Source of the DNA: RGIG3159 sp045640565
GTDB taxonomy: Bacteria > Bacillota > Clostridia > Oscillospirales > Oscillospiraceae
Length of the DNA stretch: 64,000 nucleotides
Assembly (NCBI GenBank): GCA_045640565.1
Contig: JAZUFG010000076.1
Location: 1-64,000 of the forward strand
Reading direction: 5' to 3'
Positions 40,738 through 51,201 of this stretch are shown here, piece after piece; the first letter of the stretch is position 1, and each line of letters opens with the position of its first letter. Under the pieces are notes generated by a model, which saw nothing but the letters and a program-made list of their open reading frames with translations, did not search any database and was not told the DNA's origin. Position numbers and translations under genes: made by a program.

Positions 40738-41910
40738 TTAAATTCTGGCAACGCCGGAACGGCGAGCGGCCTCGGCAACAGCCTTGGCAACAGCGGGTCC
40801 CACTCTCTTATCGAAGGCGGCGGGGATGATATAATCCTCGCTGAGCTCCTCATCGGAAACCAGGGAGGCCAGAGCCTCAGCGGCAGCGACCTTCATCTCC
40901 TCGTTAATATCGGAGGCGCGGACATCAAAGGTGCCGCGGAAGATGCCGGGGAATGCAAGAACATTGTTGATCTGGTTGGGATAGTCACTGCGGCCGGTAG
41001 AGATAACTCTGGCACCGCCTGCCTTGGCATCCTCGGGGAAGATCTCGGGGGTGGGGTTGGCACAGGCAAAGATGATGGCATCCTTGTTCATGGTCTTGAC
41101 CATCTCCGTGGTAACGGTTCCGGGAGCAGAAACGCCAATGAAGACATCCGCGCCGACGAGAACATCGGCCAGGGAGCCGGCCTTCTTCTCCAGATTGGTG
41201 ACCTGAGCCATTTCTTCCTTGATCCAGTTCAGACCTTCGCGGCCTGCATAGATGGCGCCCTTGCGGTCGCACATGGTGACATTCTTATAACCCGCAGAGA
41301 GGAGGAGCTTGACGATAGCCACAGCGGCAGCGCCTGCGCCGGAGGTAACGATCTTGACCTCTTCCTTCTTCTTGCCAACCAGCTTCATGGCATTGGTCAG
41401 GCCGGCCAAAGTGATGACAGCGGTGCCGTGCTGGTCGTCATGGAAGATGGGGATATCGCACTTTTCTTTCAGCTTGCGCTCGATCTCAAAGCAGCGGGGA
41501 GCGGCAATATCTTCCAGGTTGATGCCGCCGAAGGAGCCGGACATGAGGTAAACCGCATTGACGAACTCGTCCACATCATGGGTCTTCACGCAGAGGGGGA
41601 AGGCATCCACATCGCCGAAGGACTTGAAGAGAACACACTTGCCCTCCATGACAGGCATACCGGCCTCGGGGCCGATATCGCCCAAACCGAGAACGGCGGA
41701 ACCGTCGGTGATAACGGCGCAGAGGTTCCAGCGGCGGGTCAGGTCATAGGACTTGTTGATATCCTTCTGAATCTCCAGACAGGGCTGGGCAACACCGGGG
41801 GTGTAAGCCAGAGAAAGATCCTGCTTGGTTGCTACAGGCACGGTGGCCTTGACTTCAATCTTGCCCTTCCACTCGCCATGGAGACGGAGGGATTCTTTTG
41901 CGTAATCCAT
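40738..41910 (-). CDS. NAD(P)-dependent malic enzyme
   Basis: Oxidative decarboxylation of malate to pyruvate and CO2. The 390-residue length fits the short bacterial malic enzymes. Blocks seen: LSLAYTPGVAQPCLEI (catalytic Tyr), VITDGSAVLGLGDIGPEAGMPVMEGK, FHDDQHGTAVITLAGL, and the dinucleotide fold KIVTSGAGAAAVAIVKLL, with the later FACANPTPEI. It lies between CapA-like and flavoenzyme genes and has its own terminator, so it is probably separately expressed. Cofactor preference is not decided here. Confidence 0.94.
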   Translation of the reverse strand: MDYAKESLRLHGEWKGKIEVKATVPVATKQDLSLAYTPGVAQPCLEIQKDINKSYDLTRRWNLCAVITDGSAVLGLGDIGPEAGMPVMEGKCVLFKSFGDVDAFPLCVKTHDVDEFVNAVYLMSGSFGGINLEDIAAPRCFEIERKLKEKCDIPIFHDDQHGTAVITLAGLTNAMKLVGKKKEEVKIVTSGAGAAAVAIVKLLLSAGYKNVTMCDRKGAIYAGREGLNWIKEEMAQVTNLEKKAGSLADVLVGADVFIGVSAPGTVTTEMVKTMNKDAIIFACANPTPEIFPEDAKAGGARVISTGRSDYPNQINNVLAFPGIFRGTFDVRASDINEEMKVAAAEALASLVSDEELSEDYIIPAAFDKRVGPAVAKAVAEAARRSGVARI

Positions 41911-41937
41911 TTTGTTTCTCCTTTTATCTAAATATTA

Positions 41938-43227
41938 TTATTCTTTCTGATTCTCGTCCTCACCGAGATCAATGGGGACCTGGAATTCCGACTCTGTATT
42001 GGTCTTCAGGTCCTTCAAGGCCTGAAGCAGCTTTTCCCGGCCGCTCTCGGACACGCTGCCGAAGAGGCGGGCGCCATAGGTCTTATAGAGCTCCAGGGCA
42101 TCCGATATCTTCAAAATACGGAAGCGGTCCTGTTCGTTCCCCTCACCGCAGTCGTAGATGTAATAGGGAACATAATTCTGGCTCTTGATAATCGTTTCGC
42201 CGGTGGAATCATCCTTGGAAATGACCAGCTTCAGGATGGCACTGTCCCGGACATAGGCGGTGGTATCCGTATTCATGAAGCTGCCCAGACTGTAAGCCAC
42301 AAAGCGCTCCGTTTCCCTGCCCTCGATCTCCACGCTCTCATAGCGCATGGGGCCTACCACATGGGAGTGGGTCCCCAGGATCAAATCCGCGCCGTTCTGG
42401 AGGAGCAGCTTTGTGATATCCTTCTGGGTATCGCTGACGGAAAGCTTATAGGCAGAGCCCCAATGGACCATGGCAACGGTCAAATCCGCGCCTGCGGCCT
42501 TCGCCTGAGAAATGGCAGAGCGGATGGAGGCCTTATCTATCTTCTTATAGCTGGACTCATAATCCGTATAGAGAAGGTTAGCGTAATAGTTCCGGCCTTC
42601 GGGGATCGCCATACCGTCAAAGCCCTTGGTAAAGGCTACAAAGGCAATCTTGATGCCGTTGACCTCACAGACGACCACATCGTTTTCATTGTAATCCGCC
42701 TGGCTTGTGTGAGAGCCCAGGGGAAGGATCCCGTTTTCTTTCAGGACTTCCTGCGTCCGCTCCATGCCGGTGACACCGGAAGCGATCGTCTTGGAATTCG
42801 CCGTCTGCACAAGGTCAAAGCCCAGTGTTTTCAGTGTCGCGGCAAGGCTGTCCGGGGCATTGGCATATTCGCTGCCGTAGGGATAGCCGGAACCGGCAAA
42901 GGTCAACTCCAGATTGCCCACGGTCAGGTCCGCGCTGTAAAGATCCGACGCCGCATTCATGAAATACGGAAGGAAATCATAGCTTCCGTCTGTCTGCAGG
43001 GCATCCTCCACGATTTCATTCGTGATGCCGATATCTCCCACCACAGCCAGAGTCGCCAGATGGTCATCATTGTGATTCTCTTTTCTTTGGAGCTTATCCC
43101 GAATGGCAGCCTTCCGCCGGGAAGAGATCAAGCCCAAAAGAAGCAGGATCGCCAGGACCGCTAAAATGGCCCGCCAGATTCGTCTCCTCCGTTCCAGGAG
43201 CAGCATCGTATTCTTTTGTTCTTTCAT
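41938..43227 (-). CDS. CapA/PgsA-like metallophosphatase-fold membrane protein with an altered motif
   Basis: A 429-residue protein with an N-terminal membrane helix (IWRAILAVLAILLLLGLI) and an extracellular CapA-type calcineurin-fold domain. Blocks of the family: LAVVGDIGITNEIV, LTVGNLELTFAGSGYPYG, VAMVHWGSAYKLS and LILGTHSHVVGPM. The usual ANNHxxDxG metal block reads ANSKTIASG, so a His and an Asp commonly used as ligands are absent. CapA homologues take part in poly-gamma-glutamate or capsule export; a role in cell-envelope polymer synthesis is likely but unproven. It lies 27 nt upstream of malic enzyme. Confidence 0.82.
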   Translation of the reverse strand: MKEQKNTMLLLERRRRIWRAILAVLAILLLLGLISSRRKAAIRDKLQRKENHNDDHLATLAVVGDIGITNEIVEDALQTDGSYDFLPYFMNAASDLYSADLTVGNLELTFAGSGYPYGSEYANAPDSLAATLKTLGFDLVQTANSKTIASGVTGMERTQEVLKENGILPLGSHTSQADYNENDVVVCEVNGIKIAFVAFTKGFDGMAIPEGRNYYANLLYTDYESSYKKIDKASIRSAISQAKAAGADLTVAMVHWGSAYKLSVSDTQKDITKLLLQNGADLILGTHSHVVGPMRYESVEIEGRETERFVAYSLGSFMNTDTTAYVRDSAILKLVISKDDSTGETIIKSQNYVPYYIYDCGEGNEQDRFRILKISDALELYKTYGARLFGSVSESGREKLLQALKDLKTNTESEFQVPIDLGEDENQKE

Positions 43228-43325
43228 GATGTGCCCCTCTCCCGAAGTATTTTACCCAAGTGGCATCCCATAGGCAAGGGATTTCACTCCGCATAGAATC
43301 GATAGTATCTATGAAATAATGAAAA

Positions 43326-44360
43326 TCAGCGAATTTTGAGGAAATACTGCTCCCGGTCGATCCAATCGGCCGCCCGCAGAATCAGCTTGGAAGCCATACC
43401 GATCAGGGGCTTGCAGTACCAGTCCATCTCCCCGACCGTAGAATCCGGCTTTGCACCCAAACCGGAAAAAATCTGATAAAGCTCTGACTCCGGATAAAAG
43501 GCGCCAACCGGGAAAAGAACCGCATCATAGCCGGAATCCGCAGCCGTCTGCAAAACCGCTGCCTGCAAAAGACTCATGGCATGCAGAGTGGGATCACTCA
43601 GATCTGCCCGGGCAACACATTCATAGCGGCCGCCGGTCAAAACCATTAAAAGCCCCGCAATCGGGCGATGATTCTTGCAGGCAAGATAGATCTTGGCCCG
43701 ATCCCCAAAGGTATCCATAAAGCCGGAGAAGAACTCCGAAGATTCGGATTTTTTGCTGTCCCGAAGGGCGGAGTGCTCAATCATACGGCCGAATGCGCCG
43801 GCCAAGGCTTTTCCGCCCCGTTTGATCTCCACATCGTGCCGCAGCGCGATCCTGAGATTTTGGGCCTGTTCCCGGGAAAAGGTTTTCTGCAGCCTGGCCC
43901 AGGAGTTCTTTCCGATGTTCAGGATCCAGCAGTGTCTGGAATGGAAGGGGGCCCTTCCCCGATGCTTCAGCTTTTCATAGTCGTAGGCTTCATACACAGA
44001 CATAAGCTCTTTGTCCGAATCCTCCACAGGGGGATCGACCCGAACGATGGCAGCCTGCTCTTCCCGGGCGGCTTCCTGCAGGGCAGCCAGAAGATCCCGG
44101 AGGCTGGCCGTATCTCCCATATCGTAGATGGGCCCCTTCCCTGCATAAATGATTTGGTAAGGAAGCAGGGGGATATCCCGGACCAGGAAGGAAACTGCGC
44201 CTGTGACACGCTTATACTCATTTCTCCGAATATAGCCCCGCCAGTGCCAGGCAGGATTCTGCCGAGCCCAAAGGCTGCTCTGGAGATAACTCCCCCGGGG
44301 ATTCAGCTTGATGTAATTTTCAAATTCCGGAAGATTTTCTTCCGTAACAGCTTCAATCAT
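43326..44360 (-). CDS. FemABX-like peptidoglycan bridge aminoacyltransferase
   Basis: Cytoplasmic or membrane-associated GNAT-fold transferase of 344 residues. Sequence features include FENYIKLNPRGSYLQSSLWA, LLPYQIIYAGKGPIYDMGD and HSRHCWILNIGKNSWARL, which match the lipid II:glycine/alanine glycyltransferase family. It would add amino acids from aminoacyl-tRNA to the stem peptide to build the interpeptide bridge used by sortases. ATG 44360 was chosen because GGAGG is 6 nt upstream; the longer frame runs through the promoter. It has its own promoter at 44398-44426. Confidence 0.82.
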   Translation of the reverse strand: MIEAVTEENLPEFENYIKLNPRGSYLQSSLWARQNPAWHWRGYIRRNEYKRVTGAVSFLVRDIPLLPYQIIYAGKGPIYDMGDTASLRDLLAALQEAAREEQAAIVRVDPPVEDSDKELMSVYEAYDYEKLKHRGRAPFHSRHCWILNIGKNSWARLQKTFSREQAQNLRIALRHDVEIKRGGKALAGAFGRMIEHSALRDSKKSESSEFFSGFMDTFGDRAKIYLACKNHRPIAGLLMVLTGGRYECVARADLSDPTLHAMSLLQAAVLQTAADSGYDAVLFPVGAFYPESELYQIFSGLGAKPDSTVGEMDWYCKPLIGMASKLILRAADWIDREQYFLKIR

Positions 44361-44397
44361 GAATTTCCTCCGAGGTTCAGGCACAATTTGACACTTT

Positions 44398-44426
44398 ATT
44401 TTAGCAAAAAAAAGGCGGGATTGCAA
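44398..44426 (-). promoter_or_regulatory. Promoter of the FemABX-like gene
   Basis: On the minus strand TTGCAA (44426-44421) and TAAAAT (44403-44398) are separated by 17 nt, about 37 nt before the ATG. Confidence 0.7.
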
Positions 44427-44434
44427 GAAGAAAA

Positions 44435-44530
44435 GCACCGGGCGGACGGCTTTTGTAGGACTGCTCCCTTTCGGGCGCACACAGTGCGCCCCACCTCCAA
44501 GCTGCCCTAGTGCCCGGTACCGCCGGTGCC
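44435..44530 (-). ncRNA. Structured RNA candidate between the ABC fusion and femABX genes
   Basis: A GC-rich stretch that folds on itself. The ends GCACCGG and CCGGTGC are complementary, and an inner GGGCGCAC/GTGCGCCC hairpin is directly followed by CGAAAGGGAGCAGTCC. On the minus strand the closing stem is followed by TTTTCTTCTT. The GGGAGCAG segment recalls the apical loop of SRP RNA, but the matching 5'-side CAGG and GGAA tetraloop are absent, so I do not call it SRP. Strand is uncertain, and it could simply be a complex terminator. Confidence 0.35.
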
Positions 44531-44569
44531 TCTCTCTTTAAGGCGAACACCCGTTATCGCGAGGGCTTT

Positions 44570-47107
44570 CTAATCCGTGTCCCCGAAGTCCCAGAATTCT
44601 CCGACATTGCCGTGATCCACCACATAGAGGGGAATATAACTCTTGGCCGGGAGCTCCTTTCCCTCAAAGTAATCAATGGCGCAGCGGATGATCTGGTCTG
44701 TGAAGACCCAGGCATCCACATTCAGAACAGCCAACAGATTCGGGTCATCCCGGTAGAGTTCAAGGAAGCATTCCTCCCCATAGGACCCCATGCTCAGGAC
44801 TTTCACATCCTGATTCCCGGACTGGCGGAGGGCAACCAAAGCGCCCTGAGCTCCATTATCCGAATCGGAAACCACAAAGTCAAAAGGAACCGCTATCGCA
44901 GAGATCGCCTTTTCCGCCTGCTCCCGGACTCCCTGGTAATCATATTTTCCCGTATAGGAGATCTCTATGTCACCGGCATTGTCCAGAACGTCATGAAGTC
45001 CCTGAAAACGGGCCAGATTATTCTCTGCGGTAGCTATCGTCAGCTCCGCAATGCAGGCTTTGTCCTCTCCCTTTTCCCGAAGATAATCCAGAATGTATTC
45101 TCCGATCATCTTTCCGGTCATATACTGCTCCCAGCTTACGGAGGTGATGGCTTTCCCCTCTGCATTTTCCCAGGCCTGGTCAAAAATCAAAAGGGGAATT
45201 CCTTCACTGACCACCCGGCTGAGAATGGCATCCAGCCCCACGGAAGAGCAGGGGTCCACCATAATCATGTCGCATCCCCCGGAAAGGAAATTTTCTATCT
45301 GCCTGGTCTGGACTTCCGAATTCAGATCCCCGTCCAGAACGGCCAGCTCTGCCCCATAATGACCTCCGATGGCTTCAAAGGCATCACAGACCGCTGCGAC
45401 CCACTCATCCCCCTTATAGGCCATACAGACATCTATGCGCTTTCCCTGCAGCACATCGGTATCCCGGAATTCAATCACGGAAGGAATCTCCGCCTGTGCC
45501 ATTTCCCCTGTCTTTTTCCCCGTGACAAAGAGCACCAAGACCGCCAGAAGAAGGAGCACAGCCGCAGAGAAGAAAACCTGAATCTTTTTCTTTTTTCCCT
45601 TCAGCATTTTCCGGGGCGACAGCTCCGCCATGGAAAGAGCCATGATGGCCTCTTTGCTGATTTCCCCGTCTTTCAGTTCTCCGGAAATGCGGCCTTCCCG
45701 CATCACGATAACCCGGCGGCAGAGACCCGTAAGCTCACTCGTCTCGGAGGAGACCAGAATCACCGTCTTTCCCTCCGCGGCCATCTCCCGGATCAGCGAA
45801 TAAATCTCGGATTTAGCAGCCACATCGATGCCCTGAGTAGGTTCATCCAAAACAAGGATATCGGAATCCTTCGTCATCCATCTGGCCAGGGCCACCTTCT
45901 GCTGATTTCCGCCGGAAAGAGTCCTGACGGGAGCAGTCAGAGAAGAGGTCTTGATACGCAATTCCTTCCTATAGTTCTCACTGTTTTCCAGCTCCTTCTT
46001 CCGGTTCAGGAAGCCGAACTGCGTAAATTTTTTCAAAGAGGAGAGGCTGATATTCTCTGCCGAACTCATAGAATTGATCAAGCCCTGATGTACCCGATCC
46101 TCCGGGAGCAGGCCAAAGCCGTCTTCAATTGCCTCCTGAATATGGGAATAGCGCACTTCCCTACCCTTGACCCAAAGACTTCCCTTGAGAATGGAGTCAA
46201 TGCCCAGAATTGCCCGCAGAAGTTCTGTCCGTCCGGAGCCCACCAGACCGGCGATCCCCAGAATCTCTCCCTGCCGCAGTTCAAAGGAAACATCAGAGAC
46301 GGAAGGGGTCGTAATATTCTCTGCCCGAAGAATAACCGGGCTTTCCTTCTTGATCTCCGGCGGTTCAGAGAGCTCCGTCACCTCTCTTCCAACCATGAGG
46401 CGGACCAAGTCTTCCTTTGTAATGGCGTCCTTCTGATAGGTCCCCACAAGGCGGCCGTCCCGAAGGACCGTAATTTCATCGGAAAGCCTGAAGATTTCCT
46501 CCAGACGGTGAGAGATATAAAGGACCGTTATGCCTTTTTCTTTCAGCTTGTCAAGAAGTTCATAGAGAACCTGAATCTCAGAATCCGTCAGAACAGCCGA
46601 GGGCTCGTCCAGAATCAAGAGCTCCGGTTCTTTCCGGACAGCGCGGAGAATACTGATCAGCTGCTTTTTCGCCAAGGGAAGTTCCCCCAGAATCGCCCTC
46701 GGGGAGACCCGGATCCCGGCCTCGTTCAGCAAATTTTCCGCTTCTTTTTCCAGTTTTTTCCAGTGAATCCGCTTTTCCCCCGAGGAGAGGTCATTCAAAA
46801 ATAGGTTTTCCGTCACGGTAAGAGGGTCACAGAGGGTGACAACTTGGGGTACCATGGCGATCCCCGCCGCTGCCGCCGTTCCGGGGTCTGAAAAATGAAG
46901 TTCTCTGCCGGAAAAGAAAACCTTTCCCTCCGTCTGCAGGAGGCTCCCGGTGGTGATTCTCATCAGGGTAGATTTTCCGGCTCCGTTCCCGCCGATGATG
47001 GCATGGACACTGCCCTTCTTCACATCAAAGGACAGATCCTTGAGGGCCCAGGAGGCCGTGTACTTTTTCCCGATCCCGCGGTAAGAAAGAAGGATCTCCG
47101 AATCCAT
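44570..47107 (-). CDS. Sugar-type ABC importer: tandem ATPase fused through a membrane helix to its binding protein
   Basis: An 845-residue fusion. Residues about 5-245 and 258-495 are the two nucleotide-binding domains of an RbsA/MglA-like ATPase: Walker A GGNGAGKST and Walker B LLILDEPS in the first, the usual degenerate GLVGSGRTELL plus LSGGNQQKVALARW and LVLDEPTQGID in the second. KGKKKK then precedes a single membrane helix (about 510-530, VFFSAAVLLLLAVLVLFV). Residues about 555-845 are a periplasmic-binding-protein fold of the ribose/galactose type (DGDLNSEVQTRQIENFLSGG, DFVVSDSDNGAQGALVAL). Basic residues before the helix place the binding domain outside. ATG 47107 follows AAGGAGG at 6 nt. 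The permease gene ends 1 nt upstream. Confidence 0.87.
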   Translation of the reverse strand: MDSEILLSYRGIGKKYTASWALKDLSFDVKKGSVHAIIGGNGAGKSTLMRITTGSLLQTEGKVFFSGRELHFSDPGTAAAAGIAMVPQVVTLCDPLTVTENLFLNDLSSGEKRIHWKKLEKEAENLLNEAGIRVSPRAILGELPLAKKQLISILRAVRKEPELLILDEPSAVLTDSEIQVLYELLDKLKEKGITVLYISHRLEEIFRLSDEITVLRDGRLVGTYQKDAITKEDLVRLMVGREVTELSEPPEIKKESPVILRAENITTPSVSDVSFELRQGEILGIAGLVGSGRTELLRAILGIDSILKGSLWVKGREVRYSHIQEAIEDGFGLLPEDRVHQGLINSMSSAENISLSSLKKFTQFGFLNRKKELENSENYRKELRIKTSSLTAPVRTLSGGNQQKVALARWMTKDSDILVLDEPTQGIDVAAKSEIYSLIREMAAEGKTVILVSSETSELTGLCRRVIVMREGRISGELKDGEISKEAIMALSMAELSPRKMLKGKKKKIQVFFSAAVLLLLAVLVLFVTGKKTGEMAQAEIPSVIEFRDTDVLQGKRIDVCMAYKGDEWVAAVCDAFEAIGGHYGAELAVLDGDLNSEVQTRQIENFLSGGCDMIMVDPCSSVGLDAILSRVVSEGIPLLIFDQAWENAEGKAITSVSWEQYMTGKMIGEYILDYLREKGEDKACIAELTIATAENNLARFQGLHDVLDNAGDIEISYTGKYDYQGVREQAEKAISAIAVPFDFVVSDSDNGAQGALVALRQSGNQDVKVLSMGSYGEECFLELYRDDPNLLAVLNVDAWVFTDQIIRCAIDYFEGKELPAKSYIPLYVVDHGNVGEFWDFGDTD

Positions 47108-47108
47108 T

Positions 47109-48062
47109 TCAATCCTCCTTCCTGTTTGCCAGGACATCCAAAAGGATCGCCGAAACCAAGACGGTGCCCTTCAGAATATCCTGAACAAAGGGGTCAATTC
47201 CCAGAAGGGAAAAACCGTTGAAGAGGGTAATCAGGAAAAGACAGCCAAAAAGGGTTCCCAAAATCTTTCCTTTTCCGCCGGAAAGGGAAACACCGCCTAT
47301 GATTGCCGCAATAACGGCATCAAACTCATACCCCTGGCCGCTGGCAATGGTTGCGGAATTCATGCGCGCCATCAGCACAAGGCCGCCGAAGGCAGAGAGA
47401 AAGCCTCCGATCACAAATGTGACAAAATACACTTTTTTCACCCGGATGCCTGCATAGAAAGCGGCCTTTCTGGAACCGCCAACCGCATAAAGAAGGCGGC
47501 CGGCGGGGGTATAACGGGTCACGGTTTCCGCAAGCAGATAGAGAAATACCATAATGGGAACGCTGTAGGTTCCCAGCCATCCGATGCTTGCGGGAAGACC
47601 CACAACGGGAGAGGCGTTTGTTACAAGCTTTGCAATTCCGTAGGTGATATACTGGGTCCCCAGAGTGGCAATCATGGCCGGAACCTTCACAAAGCTTACA
47701 AGCACGCCGTTGACTGCGCCGATCAGAACGCCCAAAAGGAGCATAGCAAGAACGGAAATTCCGGTATTCACCCCATATTCCGTCATCATCAGGGCTCCGA
47801 TACAGCTGGTCAGGCAGACCGTTCTTCCCAGAGAAAGGTCAAAATTACCGGTCAGGAGGATCAGGGCCTGCCCCAGGGCAACGATCGCCGTCGGCGCAGT
47901 CTGCATAAGAATCGTGCGCCAATTCCCCACCGTCAGAAAATACTGCTCACCGTAGCGCACCTGACTTAACAGTGAAAAAACAAGCACCAGAAGAACAATT
48001 CCGATCAGGGAAAACCATTCCATTAAAAAAGCCTTTATTTTTGATAAACTCCTGAACTTCAA
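47109..48062 (-). CDS. Sugar-type ABC transporter permease (RbsC family)
   Basis: Membrane subunit of the importer, about 317 residues with 8-10 helices. Family blocks: TILMQTAPTAIVALGQALILLTGNFDLSLGR (in two parts), KVPAMIATLGTQYITYG, and VIAAIIGGVSLSGGKGKILGT with the conserved GG..LxGG-type loop that meets the ATPase. A TTG start at 48062 is proposed because AGGAGG lies 9 nt upstream. An in-frame ATG at 48080 has a poorly spaced ribosome binding site and would add six residues. The next gene encodes ATPase plus binding domain, so two polypeptides suffice for the whole importer. Confidence 0.88.
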   Translation of the reverse strand: MKFRSLSKIKAFLMEWFSLIGIVLLVLVFSLLSQVRYGEQYFLTVGNWRTILMQTAPTAIVALGQALILLTGNFDLSLGRTVCLTSCIGALMMTEYGVNTGISVLAMLLLGVLIGAVNGVLVSFVKVPAMIATLGTQYITYGIAKLVTNASPVVGLPASIGWLGTYSVPIMVFLYLLAETVTRYTPAGRLLYAVGGSRKAAFYAGIRVKKVYFVTFVIGGFLSAFGGLVLMARMNSATIASGQGYEFDAVIAAIIGGVSLSGGKGKILGTLFGCLFLITLFNGFSLLGIDPFVQDILKGTVLVSAILLDVLANRKED

Positions 48063-48125
48063 AACCTGTTCCCTCCTCATTCTTCCTTTTGCAGCAGCTC
48101 CGCCTCCGGGAGTTTTTTTCTTTAC

Positions 48126-48153
48126 ATTATAGCACATCCGAATATGAACACAA
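48126..48153 (-). promoter_or_regulatory. Promoter of the ABC importer operon
   Basis: On the minus strand TTGTGT (48153-48148) and TATAAT (48131-48126) are 16 nt apart, and TGTGC before TATAAT gives an extended -10. It diverges from the ppdK promoter. Confidence 0.6.
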
Positions 48154-48189
48154 GGAAGAATCCTATTAATCTTTTTCTTTCCTCCAAAA

Positions 48190-48221
48190 CGCCGCGAAAA
48201 ATGTCTTGCATTTTCACGGCG
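48190..48221. promoter_or_regulatory. Inverted repeat over the ppdK -35 region (operator candidate)
   Basis: CGCCGCGAAAAATG (48190-48203) and CATTTTCACGGCG (48209-48221) are inverse complements except for one C/T change and one missing A. The repeat covers the -35 box of ppdK, so a bound protein would block transcription. Confidence 0.45.
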
Positions 48222-48234
48222 CTCCCGTTATAAT
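48206..48234 (+). promoter_or_regulatory. Strong sigma-A-type promoter of ppdK
   Basis: TTGCAT (48206-48211) and TATAAT (48229-48234) with a 17-nt spacer, about 75 nt upstream of the ppdK start. Confidence 0.8.
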
Positions 48235-48308
48235 ACTTCGGTTAGAAATTTATTGCAGAAAATGCAGGGGGCGGCGCAGCCGCTTCTAAATCTGAAAGGA
48301 GTTTTCCC

Positions 48309-51023
<2,715 letters not shown>

Positions 51024-51036
51024 GCTATCATCTCTT

Positions 51037-51067
51037 CGGGCGCAGTGAGAACTGCGCCCGATTTTTT
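51037..51067 (+). terminator. Intrinsic terminator of ppdK
   Basis: CGGGCGCAGT and ACTGCGCCCG pair perfectly over 10 bp around GAGA, followed by ATTTTTT. Confidence 0.95.
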
Positions 51068-51141
51068 ATGCTGAATAGAATCCCGTATCGGCAAAGTCCC
51101 CTCCCCCTCACAGGTAAAAAGCGAGGTTTTTGTGAAATTGA

Positions 51142-51170
51142 TTGCAAATACCCGGATATTTCAGTATAGT
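51142..51170 (+). promoter_or_regulatory. Promoter of the secreted helical protein gene
   Basis: TTGCAA (51142-51147) and TATAGT (51165-51170) with a 17-nt spacer, about 30 nt before the start codon. Confidence 0.65.
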
Positions 51171-51201
51171 ATATTTACAGAAACCGAAAAGGAGAGCATT
51201 C

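Noticed and set aside
44435..44530. SRP (4.5S) RNA gene
   Set aside because: GGGAGCAG recalls the SRP apical loop, but the facing CAGG and GGAA tetraloop are missing and an internal 8-bp hairpin competes.
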